Position numbers and translations under genes: made by a program. A stretch of DNA of 64,000 nt from Chenopodium formosanum (lineage: Eukaryota > Streptophyta > Magnoliopsida > Caryophyllales > Amaranthaceae). Location: positions 50,795,898 through 50,859,897 of the forward strand of contig CM044869.1 in assembly GCA_024500155.1 (NCBI GenBank), given 5' to 3'. This document shows positions 26,301 to 36,808 of the stretch, piece by piece. The notes beneath the pieces were generated by a model. The model was not told the DNA's origin. It saw only the letters and a list, made by a program, of their open reading frames with translations, and ran no database searches. Each line of letters begins with the position of its first letter. Within the stretch, counting starts at the first letter, position 1.

Positions 26301-29300
26301 TTTAAAAAGTTTGGGTAGCACTACCTCTTTTCATTTTCCGGCAACTACTTCCGGCGAGTGGGGCCCATTTGTTATTTTTCCTTTAAAAAAACATCCCCAC
26401 CCTTGTATATATTAACCAACCCTCCTCTTTTTTGCAAAATCTCAATCCAAAAAACCAAATCTTTGTGAAAATCGCCAATTAAAGAAGGAAAAACGATTTG
26501 GTTTTTTGGGTTAGTTTTTGCAAAAAAGAGGAGGGTTGGTTATTATAAACGAGTGTGAGGATTTTTTTTTTTGGAGGGAAAATAACAAATGGGCCCCACT
26601 CGCCGGAATTAGTTGTCGGAAAATGAAAAAGGGTAGTGCTACACAAACTTTTTAAATTTAGGGTAGTTTTTTTGATAAAACTTTTTACTACTCTCTCCAT
26701 TTTTAAACACTTGCTCCATTTCTACTTTTTGCACTATTCATTTATCCTACTTTAACTAATGTTTATGATTAATACATAAGAAAAAAATATAGTCTTGTGG
26801 GTACTCGTTGAAATCATCTCAATGAATAGATTATTAATTTTTCAATTGTTAGAATTAATACTTATTGATAATTAAAGATATTATTGATCAAAGATTAGCA
26901 TCGGCATCAGCGCCCAAGAGAAATGGAGCAAATATTTAAAACCGGAGGGAGTAGTAGTTATTCACAAATTGACCTATTAAGCGAGTAGTTCCTGAGAATT
27001 TTTCCTAAATTAAATGAACAGTATTTCTATGGCCAGGAATACCACACTAATTTTTTCAAATGTTTCACACAAAAAAAAAAAAAAACACACACACGCGCGC
27101 GCGCGCGCATCCAGGACCAAAATAATTGAGCAATGGAATGGATCTGATACTTACATACCAAAAGTAATCTGAAACCTTCCTCTAAAGTTGTTCTGAAAAG
27201 TATTTGTCTTCTATTTATCGAACTAATTATCTTTGACACAGGAACCATTTTTCGAGCTGTAAACATGAAAATATACAGCAATGCAATATCTTGTAAAATC
27301 ACATAAAGACAACATTCCAAAAGTCCAGAGCATAAAGGAGGAGTTAGGGGAATGCAAAAACACACATCACTCACGAAAACAAAAGACAAGGATCTCAATG
27401 TTCCAGCAATGTTCCAGCACTTTACCTTTGACATTGCTTTTAACATGGTCAGACTGTTCCCTTGAGAAATTATTTACCACAATAACATCAAGTGACATCT
27501 TACTTTCTGTTTCTTGGTCAATAAAATGCACAACCTGGGATCAAACAACAAATTCAATTTAAATTTAAAGATCGTCAACACAGCAATGAAAAAGTGGATG
27601 TTAGCTAGCTTGGAGTATCAAATTTCCAGGGGAATAGTAAAAGTGATATGGTCTAAACCTACCTGCATCCTGGACTAATGTGTATCATAAACAAACAAAT
27701 TGGTGCACACTATAAAGAACATCATAGTCTTGTGTCGGGCATCAAAGTCCATGTCATTGTAACTCATGCATATGTCACTTATTTATCCATACTTATGCAT
27801 GAAAGATCAAATGAAGAGATATAATACAATTTTATATCCAACAGCAGAATGTTCAAGTTCAGCAACAACAACAGCAAAATAATCGTTAACATGAATCGTC
27901 ATAAGGAACCATCGATAAAACAAAGTTGGAAAAAGTGTGTAAAGTGAAAAACGAAAAGACTATATAAATGAACACCTAGTTTAACTCATATTGAAAGTAA
28001 CAAGAACACCGAGCCCTCAGCCTCATGTCAAACCTCTTGGAGAATGAGCATACAAATAAAATCTACAGCAGAGCTATGATTTGCCTGCAGCTTGGACAGC
28101 ATTGATTGTAGTATAGCACAATAAACATTTTGATTTAACTCAAAAATTCAAAACTTAACAAAAGTTCCTTAGTTGAGAACTTGAGCTATCATACTTTAGC
28201 TTGTCCTACTGTAGCCAATAAACAAACTAAGAGAGCAATTTAAAGTGGGCTGTGAAAGACATGTAAACACGAGAACACGAGATAAATCAACCAGGAAACA
28301 CTTCTGTAACAAGAAAAATAAAATTAGCAGGGGATGTATCACGGAACACATAATTAAATTGGCATCAGAAGCAATTAAGTTTGGCAAGGAACCTTAGGGC
28401 AGAGATCTGGCAGATGCTTCAAGTCTTCCACACTAGCACAGAAACCAAGTTCACGAAGTTTATCAAGTGAATTCTTGACAAGGTCAAATGTAACAGCTTC
28501 ATGATTCACTTGAAGAAATCCAGCAAAAATGTTCAAGAAAGCAAAGGACTGCATCATTATCGTTAACCATGTTGGGCAAAGGCAAGAAGAGGGCTGGGCT
28601 GGTTGGCCATTCCCCTGCATATTAAACTTGCTAGACAACATACAGTTCCCAGTTTCTGCATCCGATAAACAATGCACAGGCTCCAATATCTTGAGGAAAC
28701 TTTCACAAACTTCTTGATCAAGAACATGCCTATTAGAGGAATGCAGTAAACTAGATATAAGATCATCAGCAAGCCCTGCCTTACTTTCAACTGGGGATAT
28801 CTTTCTACGCTTTCTTGCATAATTACTTGAGAGATTCTCGTTTATCATGTCACCTTTACTTTTATCAAAATGATCTGGCAAACAACCAGAATGTTCTTCA
28901 GAACTCATTGTGTTATTTAGATACAACAAATCTTCCATCATATCATGCCAAGCTGATTCTGCTACGTGTGAAGGTTCACTCTGTGGAGTAGTCTGCGAGG
29001 CTACTCCAGATTCCTCAGAGTGTATATTTTGGGATTTAGCTTTCTTTGTAAATGGCATAAGAGCGACAAATTCTCCTGAGTTTATGGAGTGACTTCCTAT
29101 TAAACTCTTAACACCTAGTTTCATACCCTGGGAAACACAAAGCAACCCAACAGAAATGAGCAACACATTCAAAACATAAACAACATAGTACTCGTTAAGT
29201 CCCATACTAACAATCCGACCTTAACTTCCTTCTTTGCCCTAAACATCTGTGATCTTAAATACCCTTTTCTCAAAAAAGAGTATCCTCATTAAGTCATTAT

Positions 29301-29942
29301 ACATTTATACACTAACAGTCAAATCGAGAATATGAAAATGAAACCGCGGTAGTATAAGGCATATAAGCCATGGTAGGTAATCCACGGAATCGACTATTCA
29401 AGCTCATAATGTCATCACAATAATGTAGCTACCCTAACCCTTAGACAGGGGATCAACATCCAATAAACTAACCAATCATTGTTTTTTTTTTTCCGAACAC
29501 GGGTTCACAATCAAGGATTAGGTCCTAATCCTGAACTAACCCGAGTTTCATTAGCCATAAGCCAGTTCACATTCAATCCTAAACAATTATGCTAATTTTG
29601 ACAAATATATAAATCAATAAAATGACTAAAATTCACCACATTAGGACAATGTTACACAATTACCAATCAAATCATTGATAACATAATATAAATCAACCAT
29701 TTCAGCACAAACCAATTAAAATTGAAAGTAACATAATAAGAATAACAACAATAAGAATAACAATTAAAAAATTGTGAAAAAAATCTTACTTTGAGAAAAA
29801 GATGAAAGTCGGAAGAAGAAGAGGCAGGAGGAAAGCGGTTCTTCAAAATGAGTTTGAGGTCTGCGATTGTTTTGGTCGATGAAATTGAAATGGTGATAGA
29901 TTCTCCGCTTAGACTACGAACTGAAATTTCTCTTTCCTCCAT
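8343..29942 (-). CDS. HRQ1: HRQ1-type RecQ-like DNA helicase with N-terminal ubiquitin-like segment, 27 exons
   Basis: All exons join in phase to 1210 aa: 29790-29942, 28393-29127, 27426-27534, 27159-27256, 24332-24445, 22299-22367, 21441-21563, 21206-21355, 18096-18224, 17662-17741, 17396-17490, 16715-16782, 16490-16591, 16357-16406, 15209-15316, 14871-14946, 14242-14378, 14002-14161, 13694-13873, 12010-12123, 11672-11827, 10808-10975, 10590-10702, 9186-9309, 8690-8785, 8529-8591, 8343-8405. HRQ1/RecQ4-group 3'-5' helicases act in DNA repair, notably of crosslinks. Residues 1-51 look like the first half of a ubiquitin fold (EISVRSLSGESITISISS). Walker A is TSSGKS (about 490), the DEAH box FDEAHAY (592-595), motif III FSTATSANP, motif V NALELGIDVG and motif VI QQAGRSGRRG (802-811). 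The C-terminal DUF1998-like metal site has Cys 1100, 1109, 1156, 1158, 1164 and 1167 (YCSGDVGCPNC). Introns make up over 80% of the gene and host several MITEs. The exon 5 donor (GAA/GTGCGG) is the least certain junction. Confidence 0.93.
9759..9786. repeat. Poly(C) run of 28 bases
   Basis: An uninterrupted C28 tract in the helicase intron 9310-10589, preceded by CCCCCACCCT and followed by an A-rich purine tract to about 9830. Long C runs are rare in plant DNA. It may be a hard-to-sequence G-quadruplex/i-motif tract or an assembly artefact. Confidence 0.9.
17830..18084. mobile_element. Stowaway-like MITE (Tc1/mariner), in helicase intron
   Basis: Starts CTTCCTCCGTTTC and ends in the inverted, partly diverged form (…CGAAGGAAA). 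It is flanked by TA dinucleotides at 17828-17829 and 18085-18086, the mariner-type target duplication. The subterminal AGTTGACAC is matched by GTGTCAACT near the other end. About 255 bp, wholly inside the helicase intron 17742-18095. Confidence 0.75.
18225..21205. other. Long helicase intron (about 3 kb) with no recognised element
   Basis: The largest helicase intron. I found no coding exon, no terminal repeats and no recognisable transposon protein in it. Its length suggests old insertions that have decayed. Confidence 0.6.
21787..22253. repeat. Imperfect terminal-inverted, MITE-like repeat rich in AAGGCGC words
   Basis: In the helicase intron 21564-22298. The left part (CTTAACCTTAATTTTAAAGG, then repeated GCAAGGTGC/GGCGCAAGGCG words) is matched in inverted orientation by the right part (TTGTTAAAACTAAGGGC at the end, with CTTGCGGCTTGTGCCTAGG inside). 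No clear target duplication was found, so the boundaries and class are uncertain. Confidence 0.4.
23163..24043. mobile_element. Stowaway-like element of unusual length (about 0.88 kb)
   Basis: Ends are inverted: TTCCTTTTT… with AGTTGAC about 25 bases in on the left, against …CAACTAAAAAGAAAAGGAGGAAG on the right, each next to a TA. Further in, ACAATAATTGTCAACTTTGCCC (split here as ACAATAAT … TTTGCCC) on the left is matched by GGGGCATTATTGTCC on the right. The interior (23230-23900) is CT-rich and unlike the termini. It lies in the helicase intron 22368-24331. Confidence 0.5.
25572..25926. mobile_element. Tourist-like MITE (PIF/Harbinger), in helicase intron
   Basis: 355 bp. The left terminus GGCCATGTTTGGTAATTGGC is matched inverted by GCCATTTGCCAAACAAGGCC at the right end. 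Both ends abut TAA (25569-25571 and 25927-25929), the 3-bp PIF/Harbinger target duplication. The interior is made of CAGCCAA/TTGGCTG words in both orientations, so the element can fold on itself. Confidence 0.85.
26211..27005. mobile_element. Mutator-like foldback MITE with 9-bp TSD (split by a nested Stowaway)
   Basis: Flanked by an exact 9-bp duplication TAAATTAAA (26202-26210 and 27006-27014). It begins GGAAAAATT and ends AATTTTTCC. Most of it forms two long inverted arms around a centre near 26480, with 26228-26470 matching the reverse of 26490-26985. Both arms carry the CTCGCTTAATAGGTCAATTT segment and the CAAATGGGCCCCACTCGCCG segment. Without the nested MITE it is 534 bp. It lies in the helicase intron 24446-27158; its right end is only about 150 bases from exon 4. 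Transcribed, it would form a long hairpin. Confidence 0.9.
26691..26951. mobile_element. Stowaway MITE nested in the foldback element
   Basis: 261 bp, left end CTCTCTCCATTTTTAAA, right end TTTAAAACCGGAGGGAG, flanked by TA (26689-26690 and 26952-26953). Removing it restores the right arm of the surrounding foldback element, so it inserted later. Confidence 0.88.
27071..27108. repeat. Compound microsatellite A(n)(AC)n(GC)n
   Basis: About 15 A, then about five AC units, then seven GC units, in the intron between helicase exons 4 and 5. The alternating purine-pyrimidine part is a Z-DNA-forming type of sequence. Confidence 0.85.
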
Positions 29943-30759
29943 TTTTTTTTTTTTTTTTTTTTTCCTCTGCCAAACGATGAAAAAATGATACAGTATCAAT
30001 TTATTTCAGTAATGTTCAAATTACGGACTTACGGAGTATGTAATTTCCAAATGTCAACAGTAATTTTTTTGAGTACGTCCATTGTACACCCAACTAATTA
30101 AATATTAGTTTTGTTTTCATTTGATGATTAAATAAAATATAATCATCAAAATAAAAACAAAGTATTTATAGATGACGACGATACACTCGGGTGTATATAA
30201 CAAATTTCACAAAAAATTTTTGACTAATTTTAGGGAAATTATCATTGGTACGTTTGTACTTTAATTATCAGCGATACATTTCGTTTATTACAGTGAGCAT
30301 TTCGTTAATTATCAGCGGACATCTGTACTTTCAACTAATTAATGTAGTGAGCATTTCGTCAATTATTGGTTAGTAATAGGTTAATGACTTGCAATTTTGA
30401 CCAATTTGACTCTCTTCTTTTTTTTCCCTCCTTAATTTCCCTCCTATATTAAAAGTAATCCATCCACCTCTATCATTATATAAACGAAGTTTCCTCATTT
30501 GCTCTGATTATGAAGCTTCTTCTTCATTTATGGTTAAATTGGGTGTATTTCAAAGCTATATTATTGTATCAATGTGGCTCAAAATCTAAATCGAGTTTTT
30601 TTATTTTTTCTTTTTTTAATCTCAATTTCGAGCCAAATTGTGTTGACACTCTAAGCATTATATTTTAGCTAAAGATCTGTTTATTATTGTAATCTCAAGC
30701 CGTTAGTTCTGTGCAATGATTGGATTTGTTTTTTAGTTACATAATATAGAATCTTTGTT
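29943..30759 (-). promoter_or_regulatory. Upstream region of the helicase gene, up to the MULE
   Basis: 817 bases between the helicase ATG and the left end of the MULE, so this is the whole proximal promoter left to the helicase. A T20 tract lies directly before the ATG. I cannot assign a TATA box. Direct-repeat words (GTGAGCATTTCGT, AATTATCAGCG) occur near 30265-30355. The last 9 bases (30751-30759) are the MULE target-site copy. Confidence 0.55.
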
Positions 30760-30771
30760 CGGTAATTCTTG

Positions 30772-30792
30772 GTCTCAACCTACTAGAGACCA
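30772..30792 (+). repeat. MULE left subterminal inverted repeat
   Basis: 21 bases, GTCTC…GAGACCA, starting 12 bases from the left end of the element. It pairs with 49346-49366 with two mismatches. It is itself partly palindromic (GGTCTC…GAGACC). Confidence 0.85.
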
Positions 30793-30856
30793 AGAATGTC
30801 TCTACCAACTTTTTTAAAAAAAAAAAATTAGGTGGAATTGGGAAAAGAGGAAAAAG

Positions 30857-30932
30857 CCAAAGTTGCTGAATGGAAGAAAAGAAAAGGACAGCTGCCAAAG
30901 TTGCTGAATGGAAGAAAAGAAAAGGACAGCTG
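30857..30932. repeat. Tandem duplication, 2 x 38 bp
   Basis: Two identical copies of a 38-bp unit beginning CCAAAGTTGCTGAATGG, about 100 bases inside the MULE left end. They could be subterminal binding sites or a recent slip. Confidence 0.9.
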
Positions 30933-32008
30933 CAGGTGGGTTCCATTGAGCTTTGTACTGCACTAAATACAATTCACACAAATTTCACCCAAATTTCACC
31001 CCCTGAAATTTTTTCCCCCAAATTAATGGCGGGATCTATTTCCCCAAAAATTTTCCCTCCTCTTCAAATGTTTTGGGGAAAATTAATGGATTCACATCCA
31101 TTATTTTTTGTAGTGTCAGCTGCAGCAATATTCAACAAACAAGAGCTGGGAGTTGGAGTATATTTCGAGCTGCACTTATTCATTGCGAGAGGAGCACAAA
31201 CCCTATTTTTTGTCATAAATTAATTCACCCAATTTGACTCAGATTCTTCATCAATTAGTAACTTCAAGAGGGGCGAAATTATCAGTAATTGTTCGAATAA
31301 AGAGATTGAGATGATTGAGGTTAGTGATTCGATCAATGTATGAATTTGTTTAGTTTGGTAGTTGTATTGCTGTAATTGAATTAGGTTTATATTGAAAAAT
31401 CAATTACTTAAGTGAATTATATTTGGTGTTAGTTGTTCAGCTGGTACACATAGGTAGTAATGAGATAAATCAAGATAATACTAAGATGGTAATTTGATTG
31501 AGATAATTTGAATGAGATAATTTGTTGGAATGAGATAATTTGTTTGAGATAATTCAAATCAAGATAATTTGTTGGAATGAGATAATCTGGATGAGCTAAA
31601 CTACACATAGGTAGTACTTTTAATCGCTGCTATTGCTGGTACACATAGTAGTAGGATTGTAATCCGGATTATATGAAGATGGTAAGTAATCGATTTAATT
31701 GGAATGCATGAGCTTGTTTTATATATTTGGGGTAATATGAAGATGGTAAGTGTAAGTAATCAATTGATTTGATGAATTAATTTTTGGAAGTCTACTAAGA
31801 TTGTTTTATATATTTGGGGTAATATGAAGATGGTAAGATTTTTGTTTTGTGTAGCAGTTGTGTTTATTGTGTTGAGCTATTGGAGATTGTAATTTTGTGA
31901 AGAATGTTGCTTTGTACTATAGTATAATGTATTATAATGTGTGAAGAGACTAAATTAATATTTGGCTTGGTTGGGTAGGATTGTAACGTTGATAACCAAC
32001 ATAGTGTC

Positions 32009-35000
32009 ATGGAGAGGAGTACATATGTAAACTCCAGTTCAGATAGCTCATCAGATAGTGATGAGAGCTTGCAATTTGATTTAAATGAAGATTTGAACAT
32101 TGATGGAGGTGATTTTTTTGATTTGAATAAGGACCCTGCTGCCGAGTGTAGTAGTAGTCATTTGAATAAAGACCCTGGTGAATGTAGCTTTCCCAGGGAT
32201 GTTGGTGAGTTGAATAATGAATGTGAACACTTACACAATTCGGGATTAGGTAGAAGTGTAGGTGCAGCAGCTGCGTTACCTCATCCAGAAGTTGGGATGG
32301 AGTTTAGTTCTTGGGATGACATGAATAACTACTATCGTACATATGGAGAGCAAGAGGGATTTGGGGTTGTGTGTATAGGTGGGAGAAAGAATGATGTATT
32401 CTACAAAGGGGCATATAGCACTTATGTTTGGAAGTGCGAGTGTTATGGTACTACAACACACAAGAAGAGGGTAAATGGGAAGAGGGTTGTGGTATATGAT
32501 GAGCCATCGAAGAAGAGGAAGAGTAAAAAATGTGAATGTCCAGTGATGTTGTATGGGCAAGGCCATGGTAACGGTGTGTGGCAGATTAAGAAAGCCGTTA
32601 ATGAGCACAATCACACTGTGAATCCTGAGCTATCAAGGCACATTGCAATGTACAGAAAGCAGAAGCATTTGGAGCAAAGGATTGAAACTGACCATGCCTC
32701 TGGTGCCTCGGTTAGTCAGATTTTCAACAACATGGCCGGCCAAAGACACGGAGTCGGAAATGTTGGTTTTACGAAAAAAGATATTCATAATTTAGTGAAT
32801 AGGAAGAGGAGATTGAAGCTGAAAAATGGTGATGCAGCTGCTATGCTTGAGTATTTTGATAAAATGACTGCCGATAACCAAAATTTTTTCCACATGCATC
32901 GGCTTGATGACAGGGGCCGATTGAAAGACATCATGTGGGTTGATGCTAGGAGCAGGGAGGCCTACCAGTATTTTGGAGATGTTGTCTGCTTTGACTCCAC
33001 TTACCTTACTAATCAATACAAACTTCCCTTCTCAAATTTTGTGGGTGTCAACCACCATGGTCAGACTATCTTATTAGGCTGTGCCTTGGTATCACATGAG
33101 GATGCAGAGACATTTGAGTGGCTATTCAAGACATGGCTGTCTTGCATGAGGGGAAAACGGCCGGCGGCTATCATGACTGATCAAGATCCAGCGATGAGGA
33201 AGGCAATAAGAGCCGTGTTCCCTATGCCGGAAACACGTCATAGGTGGTGTATGTGGCACATCATGAAAAAGTTTGGTACGAAGTTGGGTGCTGTAAAAGA
33301 TTACGAAGCTGTGAAAGATACCTTACAAGGTGTGATCTACAACAGCATTACACCTGAGGAGTTTGTTGAATCCTGGTGGGAAGTGATGAATAAGTTCAAG
33401 CTAGAACAATATGAGTGCTACGATTGGCTGGAAGGTTAGTAGCTCCTTAAATTCATTTTGTTATTTGTGATTCTGAAATCTTCAATGATAGTTAGTGACA
33501 GAGGATTCAGTAGTCGAAGTTGTTTTCTGGAAAAAAAATGCAATGGACTACCATTTTAGCTAAAGATGGTACCATTTTAGCTAAAGATGGTACCATTATA
33601 CACAGAAAAGGTAGTAAAAAGTGATGTATGTATTATCATCATAGTCAAAGATAGTACCACAGCTGACATTTAGATAAATAAATAATCTAGAATTGGAAAG
33701 TATAATTATGCACTTTTGTGGACTGATTTTTTTGATTTGTTGTACATAAGCATTTATTGTGTTGGTTTTGTGTTATTCCTTTTTCTTGGATTGGTTTTGT
33801 TTGATCGGTTTTGTTTGATCTTGTACATATAACCAAATTTGAAAGGTGATTTCTTTAAGCTGTTGGGTGAGCTTAGTTGCTTGGTTTTGTTGTGTTGAGG
33901 TAGGTCTATACGAGGAGCGAGAGATGTGGATTCCTGCATATGTAAAAGGGGTATTTTGGGCAGGAATGCAGACTACTCAACGGGGTGAGAGCATAAATAG
34001 TTTTTTTGATGGTTATATTAATTGCCATACCCGGCTGTGTGAGTTTGCTCCTAATTATATTAAGGCGATGGAGAGCCGAGCTAATGATGAGCAGGAAGCG
34101 GATGCTAATTGTGCACGATTTGTTAGGGCTCTAATATCGGAATTTGCCTTAGAACGTAAATTCCAGAAGGTGTACACGGATGCAAAGTTTGTGGAAGTTC
34201 AAAACCAATGCAACCGTGTAGCATATCTCACCCTTGTGTCAAAGATCATTGTCACAAAAGGAGGAGGAGTATGTTTTTTCAGATCGTGTGTGGATTTATT
34301 GCAAGACTAAGAAGAAGGAGACTCCCCTAAAAGGGCGGTTGAAGGAATATACTGTTGTGTATAATACAGAAAGGAAAGAGGCAAACTATGACTGTCAACA
34401 TTTTGAATGTCATGGAATTATTTGCAGGCATATAATAAAGGTGTTAGACATGAGTGGAGTGACTGAAGTTCCATCCATGTATGTTGTGGATAGGTGGAGA
34501 AAGGACATAAGTAGGAAACATACGCTTGTCAAAGTTGCTTACCACGATGCATCAAAAACAGAGGACGTGCGAAGATATGATAAGCTTATGTTAGCACTTG
34601 AACCTATTGTACTTCGGGCTTCTGCATCTGATGAAGCAGTGGAAGTGCTCATGGACTTAATTCAGCTTATGAGCCTAAAAGTGGATGAGTTGCAAGTGTT
34701 GGCTGAGGGCTCAGGCCAAGGTTCGGGTGGTGAAGAAAGGCCTCCTAGTGGTGAAATGGTGCCTGTGAAACATAGTGTACCTCCAACATCCTTGACCCCA
34801 AGCTCAGTTAACAAGGGCAGTGTTGTAGGTTCAACGGATACACCAAATACTTCTACATGTGTGAAAGATCCAGAACCTCGGGGTAAAAATAAGGGGAGAC
34901 CTCGAACAACACGTTACGTATCTCCAGCGGAAAAGGCCATGGCTAAGGTACCGAAGACAGGGGGCAAAAAGCAACAGGGCAAGGGACATGAGAACGAAGT

Positions 35001-35611
35001 ACAATATGGTCATGGGAATCCCTATCCACCTGAGTTCATGCAACAACAAGTAAGTTGAACTGCTTTAATTTTTTTATTATTGTGCCAAATTCTTTAGTTT
35101 TTTTTATTATTCACTATCTAAGTGATTACATCAAAACAGGTTGGTTTCCCACCAAATGTATTACCTTCTCCGCACCATTTTGGGAATATGTTCCCCAATA
35201 GTCAGGTAAGTATAGATTGAGTAAAGTGTATATTTTAGTGTGTTGTTAAATGTTGTTTTTGATATGATTGTATTCATAGTTGGTGGTGTTTATATGAATA
35301 TATAGGTGAACAACCAAGGATACTTTGCTGGTGACCCGTTGGTGTTAACCGGAAGTGGGAGTGGTCCTTCCAGGAGAGTGCTAGCTGGTGGGATACATAT
35401 GAGCCAGCATAGTGAGGCAGTTGGTTACTTCACCGCCAACAACGCGTATGGTCATGTCCAATTTGGTGATGGCAGCCAATTTATCAACCCGGCGGCGCAT
35501 GTGGCCAACACTAGCATACAAAATCCACATTCGCATACCCTCATTCAAAATCCAAATCCACATTTTCGAAATGTACATCCCCATCCTAGTTTCTCCTTTA
35601 ATAATGGTTGA
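32009..35611 (+). CDS. MULE transposase, FAR1/FHY3 type, four exons, one frameshift
   Basis: Exons 32009-33434, 33904-35049, 35140-35205 and 35306-35611. A frame break in exon 2 near 34260 (ACAAAAGGAGGAG) has one base too many; past it the frame reads EEEYVFSDRVWIYCKTKKKE, as expected for the family. Residues 97-207 are the FAR1 zinc-binding DNA-binding domain (YGEQEGFGVV … CECPVMLYG … HNHTVNPE). The DDE catalytic domain has FDSTY (D329), MTDQDPAM (about D391) and TTQRGESIN (the E), with the RHRWCMWHI signature between them. A SWIM zinc finger follows (YDCQHFECHGIICRHIIKVL). The N terminus is acidic and serine-rich; the C-terminal exons encode a low-complexity His/Asn-rich tail. The role is excision and insertion of the element, binding its termini. 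If the break is real, the copy is not autonomous. Confidence 0.9.
33549..33592. repeat. Two overlapping near-perfect palindromes in transposase intron 1
   Basis: Two copies of a 23-base near-palindrome TACCAT…AGCT…ATGGTA (33549-33571 and 33570-33592) sharing the central TA. They belong to the family of TACCAT/ATGGTA hairpins scattered in this MULE. Confidence 0.85.
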
Positions 35612-36004
35612 CTTTATCGAACTTGGTTGTTCTGGTGTTATGAGTCGTTGTTATGAATTTTTTTTTTTTTTTTTTTTTTTGTGGTGTATTGTATTATTGT
35701 AATATTTAATTACTATTTTAAAATATCCAGATAATGGTATTTAACTAACATGTGATGGAATGCATTACATACCATCCAGGCCTTGGAAAGGTATGCAAAC
35801 CCACAAGTATCAAAACCAATAAGGATGTCAATTATACCATCATAGGACAGGCTTAAATCACGGAGTTGTGTGGGTGTTTACGTGTTGCATGTACTTGCAT
35901 GTACTTGTGGATAATGTAATCCAAAGGCATTATCCACATATATATCCTAGTCCCCCCCTATATATAAAAGTAGTGAAAGTAGTGAAAAAATTATACCCAC
36001 AGTT
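35612..36004. other. MULE spacer between transposase and XRCC3-like ORF
   Basis: A T22 tract at about 35659, TACCATC/GGTATT words and a TATATAAA stretch at about 35950-35968 that could be the TATA box of the next gene. No other gene seen. Confidence 0.5.
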
Positions 36005-36808
36005 ATGAAAATGAATAAAAAATGTAAGACCAAATGTCAAAGATTAGACTTCGTCTTAGAAGGTGGTATACGCACAGGTGAGGTAACTGAAATTTACGGT
36101 GAAGGTGGCGTAGGTAAAACTCAAATATGCTTGCAGTTGGTATTGAATTGTACGTTGTTGCCGGAAGATGGTGGCTTATATGGATCCTCTATTTACATAC
36201 AAGCGTGCCCGGTGTTTCCGGTTAGGAGGCTTAGTCAGATAAGTACACATCTTTTACAACACCACTCCATTGATGAAAATCCACTTAGTTTGGTTCAAGT
36301 GAAGAAGGTTGACAATCCTCAACAAATTCTATTAGTGTTGAACCAAGTGGAGCAAATGGTGTTGCAGTCACATGAAGGATGTAGGTACACCAGGGTAGTC
36401 GTGCTTGATTCTATAGCACATTTATTCCGCGACGACCATGACAACACATCTAAGGGATATTACGAACGGCACCGAACATTAGTGGCCGTAGCTAGAAAAA
36501 TGAAACAAATCGCTGTAAGTTATAGCATTGCACTCATTGTCGTGAACGAGGTCACAGATGTGTTCGACGCAGCGTTTAGTTCGGGGAGCTCGTCCTTCAA
36601 AACCTTTACGTCGGGCCGGGAGGTCAAAGCATCCTTGGGGACTGCCTGGGGGGAGGGTTTTATTTCAAATAAGATGTTCATTTCAAAGCAATTCAACACA
36701 GACACTCAGTCATGGTACAGGGAGTGGATGGTAGTAAAGAGCAGCTCCCCACACCTTCAAGGGAGACGTTGTCCCTTTAGTGTAACAGCTACGGGTTTGT
36801 CAGAGTAG
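36005..36808 (+). CDS. XRCC3-like RecA/RAD51-family ATPase carried by the MULE
   Basis: A single open frame of 267 codons. It resembles plant XRCC3, a RAD51 paralogue that works with RAD51C in homologous recombination. After a short basic start (MKMNKKCKTKCQ) come LDFVLEGGIRTGEVTEI, Walker A GEGGVGKTQICLQL (about 34-42), GGLYGSSIYIQ, then the Walker B strand RVVVLDSIAHLFR (about 135-147) and the later core strand ALIVVNEVTDVFD (where XRCC3 has AIVITNQVTDLVE). LGTAWGEGFISNKMFISK corresponds to the XRCC3 LGLAWANCVNSRFFISR region. XRCC3 is about 300 aa; the C-terminal tail here is shorter. Both Walker motifs are intact and no stop or frameshift interrupts the frame, so the protein may be functional. 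It has no introns, unlike cellular XRCC3 genes, which suggests capture as cDNA or intron loss. It lies 0.4 kb downstream of the transposase on the same strand. Confidence 0.88.
   Translation: MKMNKKCKTKCQRLDFVLEGGIRTGEVTEIYGEGGVGKTQICLQLVLNCTLLPEDGGLYGSSIYIQACPVFPVRRLSQISTHLLQHHSIDENPLSLVQVKKVDNPQQILLVLNQVEQMVLQSHEGCRYTRVVVLDSIAHLFRDDHDNTSKGYYERHRTLVAVARKMKQIAVSYSIALIVVNEVTDVFDAAFSSGSSSFKTFTSGREVKASLGTAWGEGFISNKMFISKQFNTDTQSWYREWMVVKSSSPHLQGRRCPFSVTATGLSE

Noticed and set aside
31090..31116. CACTACAAAAAA-like terminus inside the MULE left flank
   Set aside because: Only one 12-base match (minus strand from about 31115) with no second end or TSD; kept out of the feature list as possibly chance.
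32276..33016. Minus-strand frames opposite the transposase
   Set aside because: Shadows of the coding strand, which has clear FAR1 and DDE motifs.
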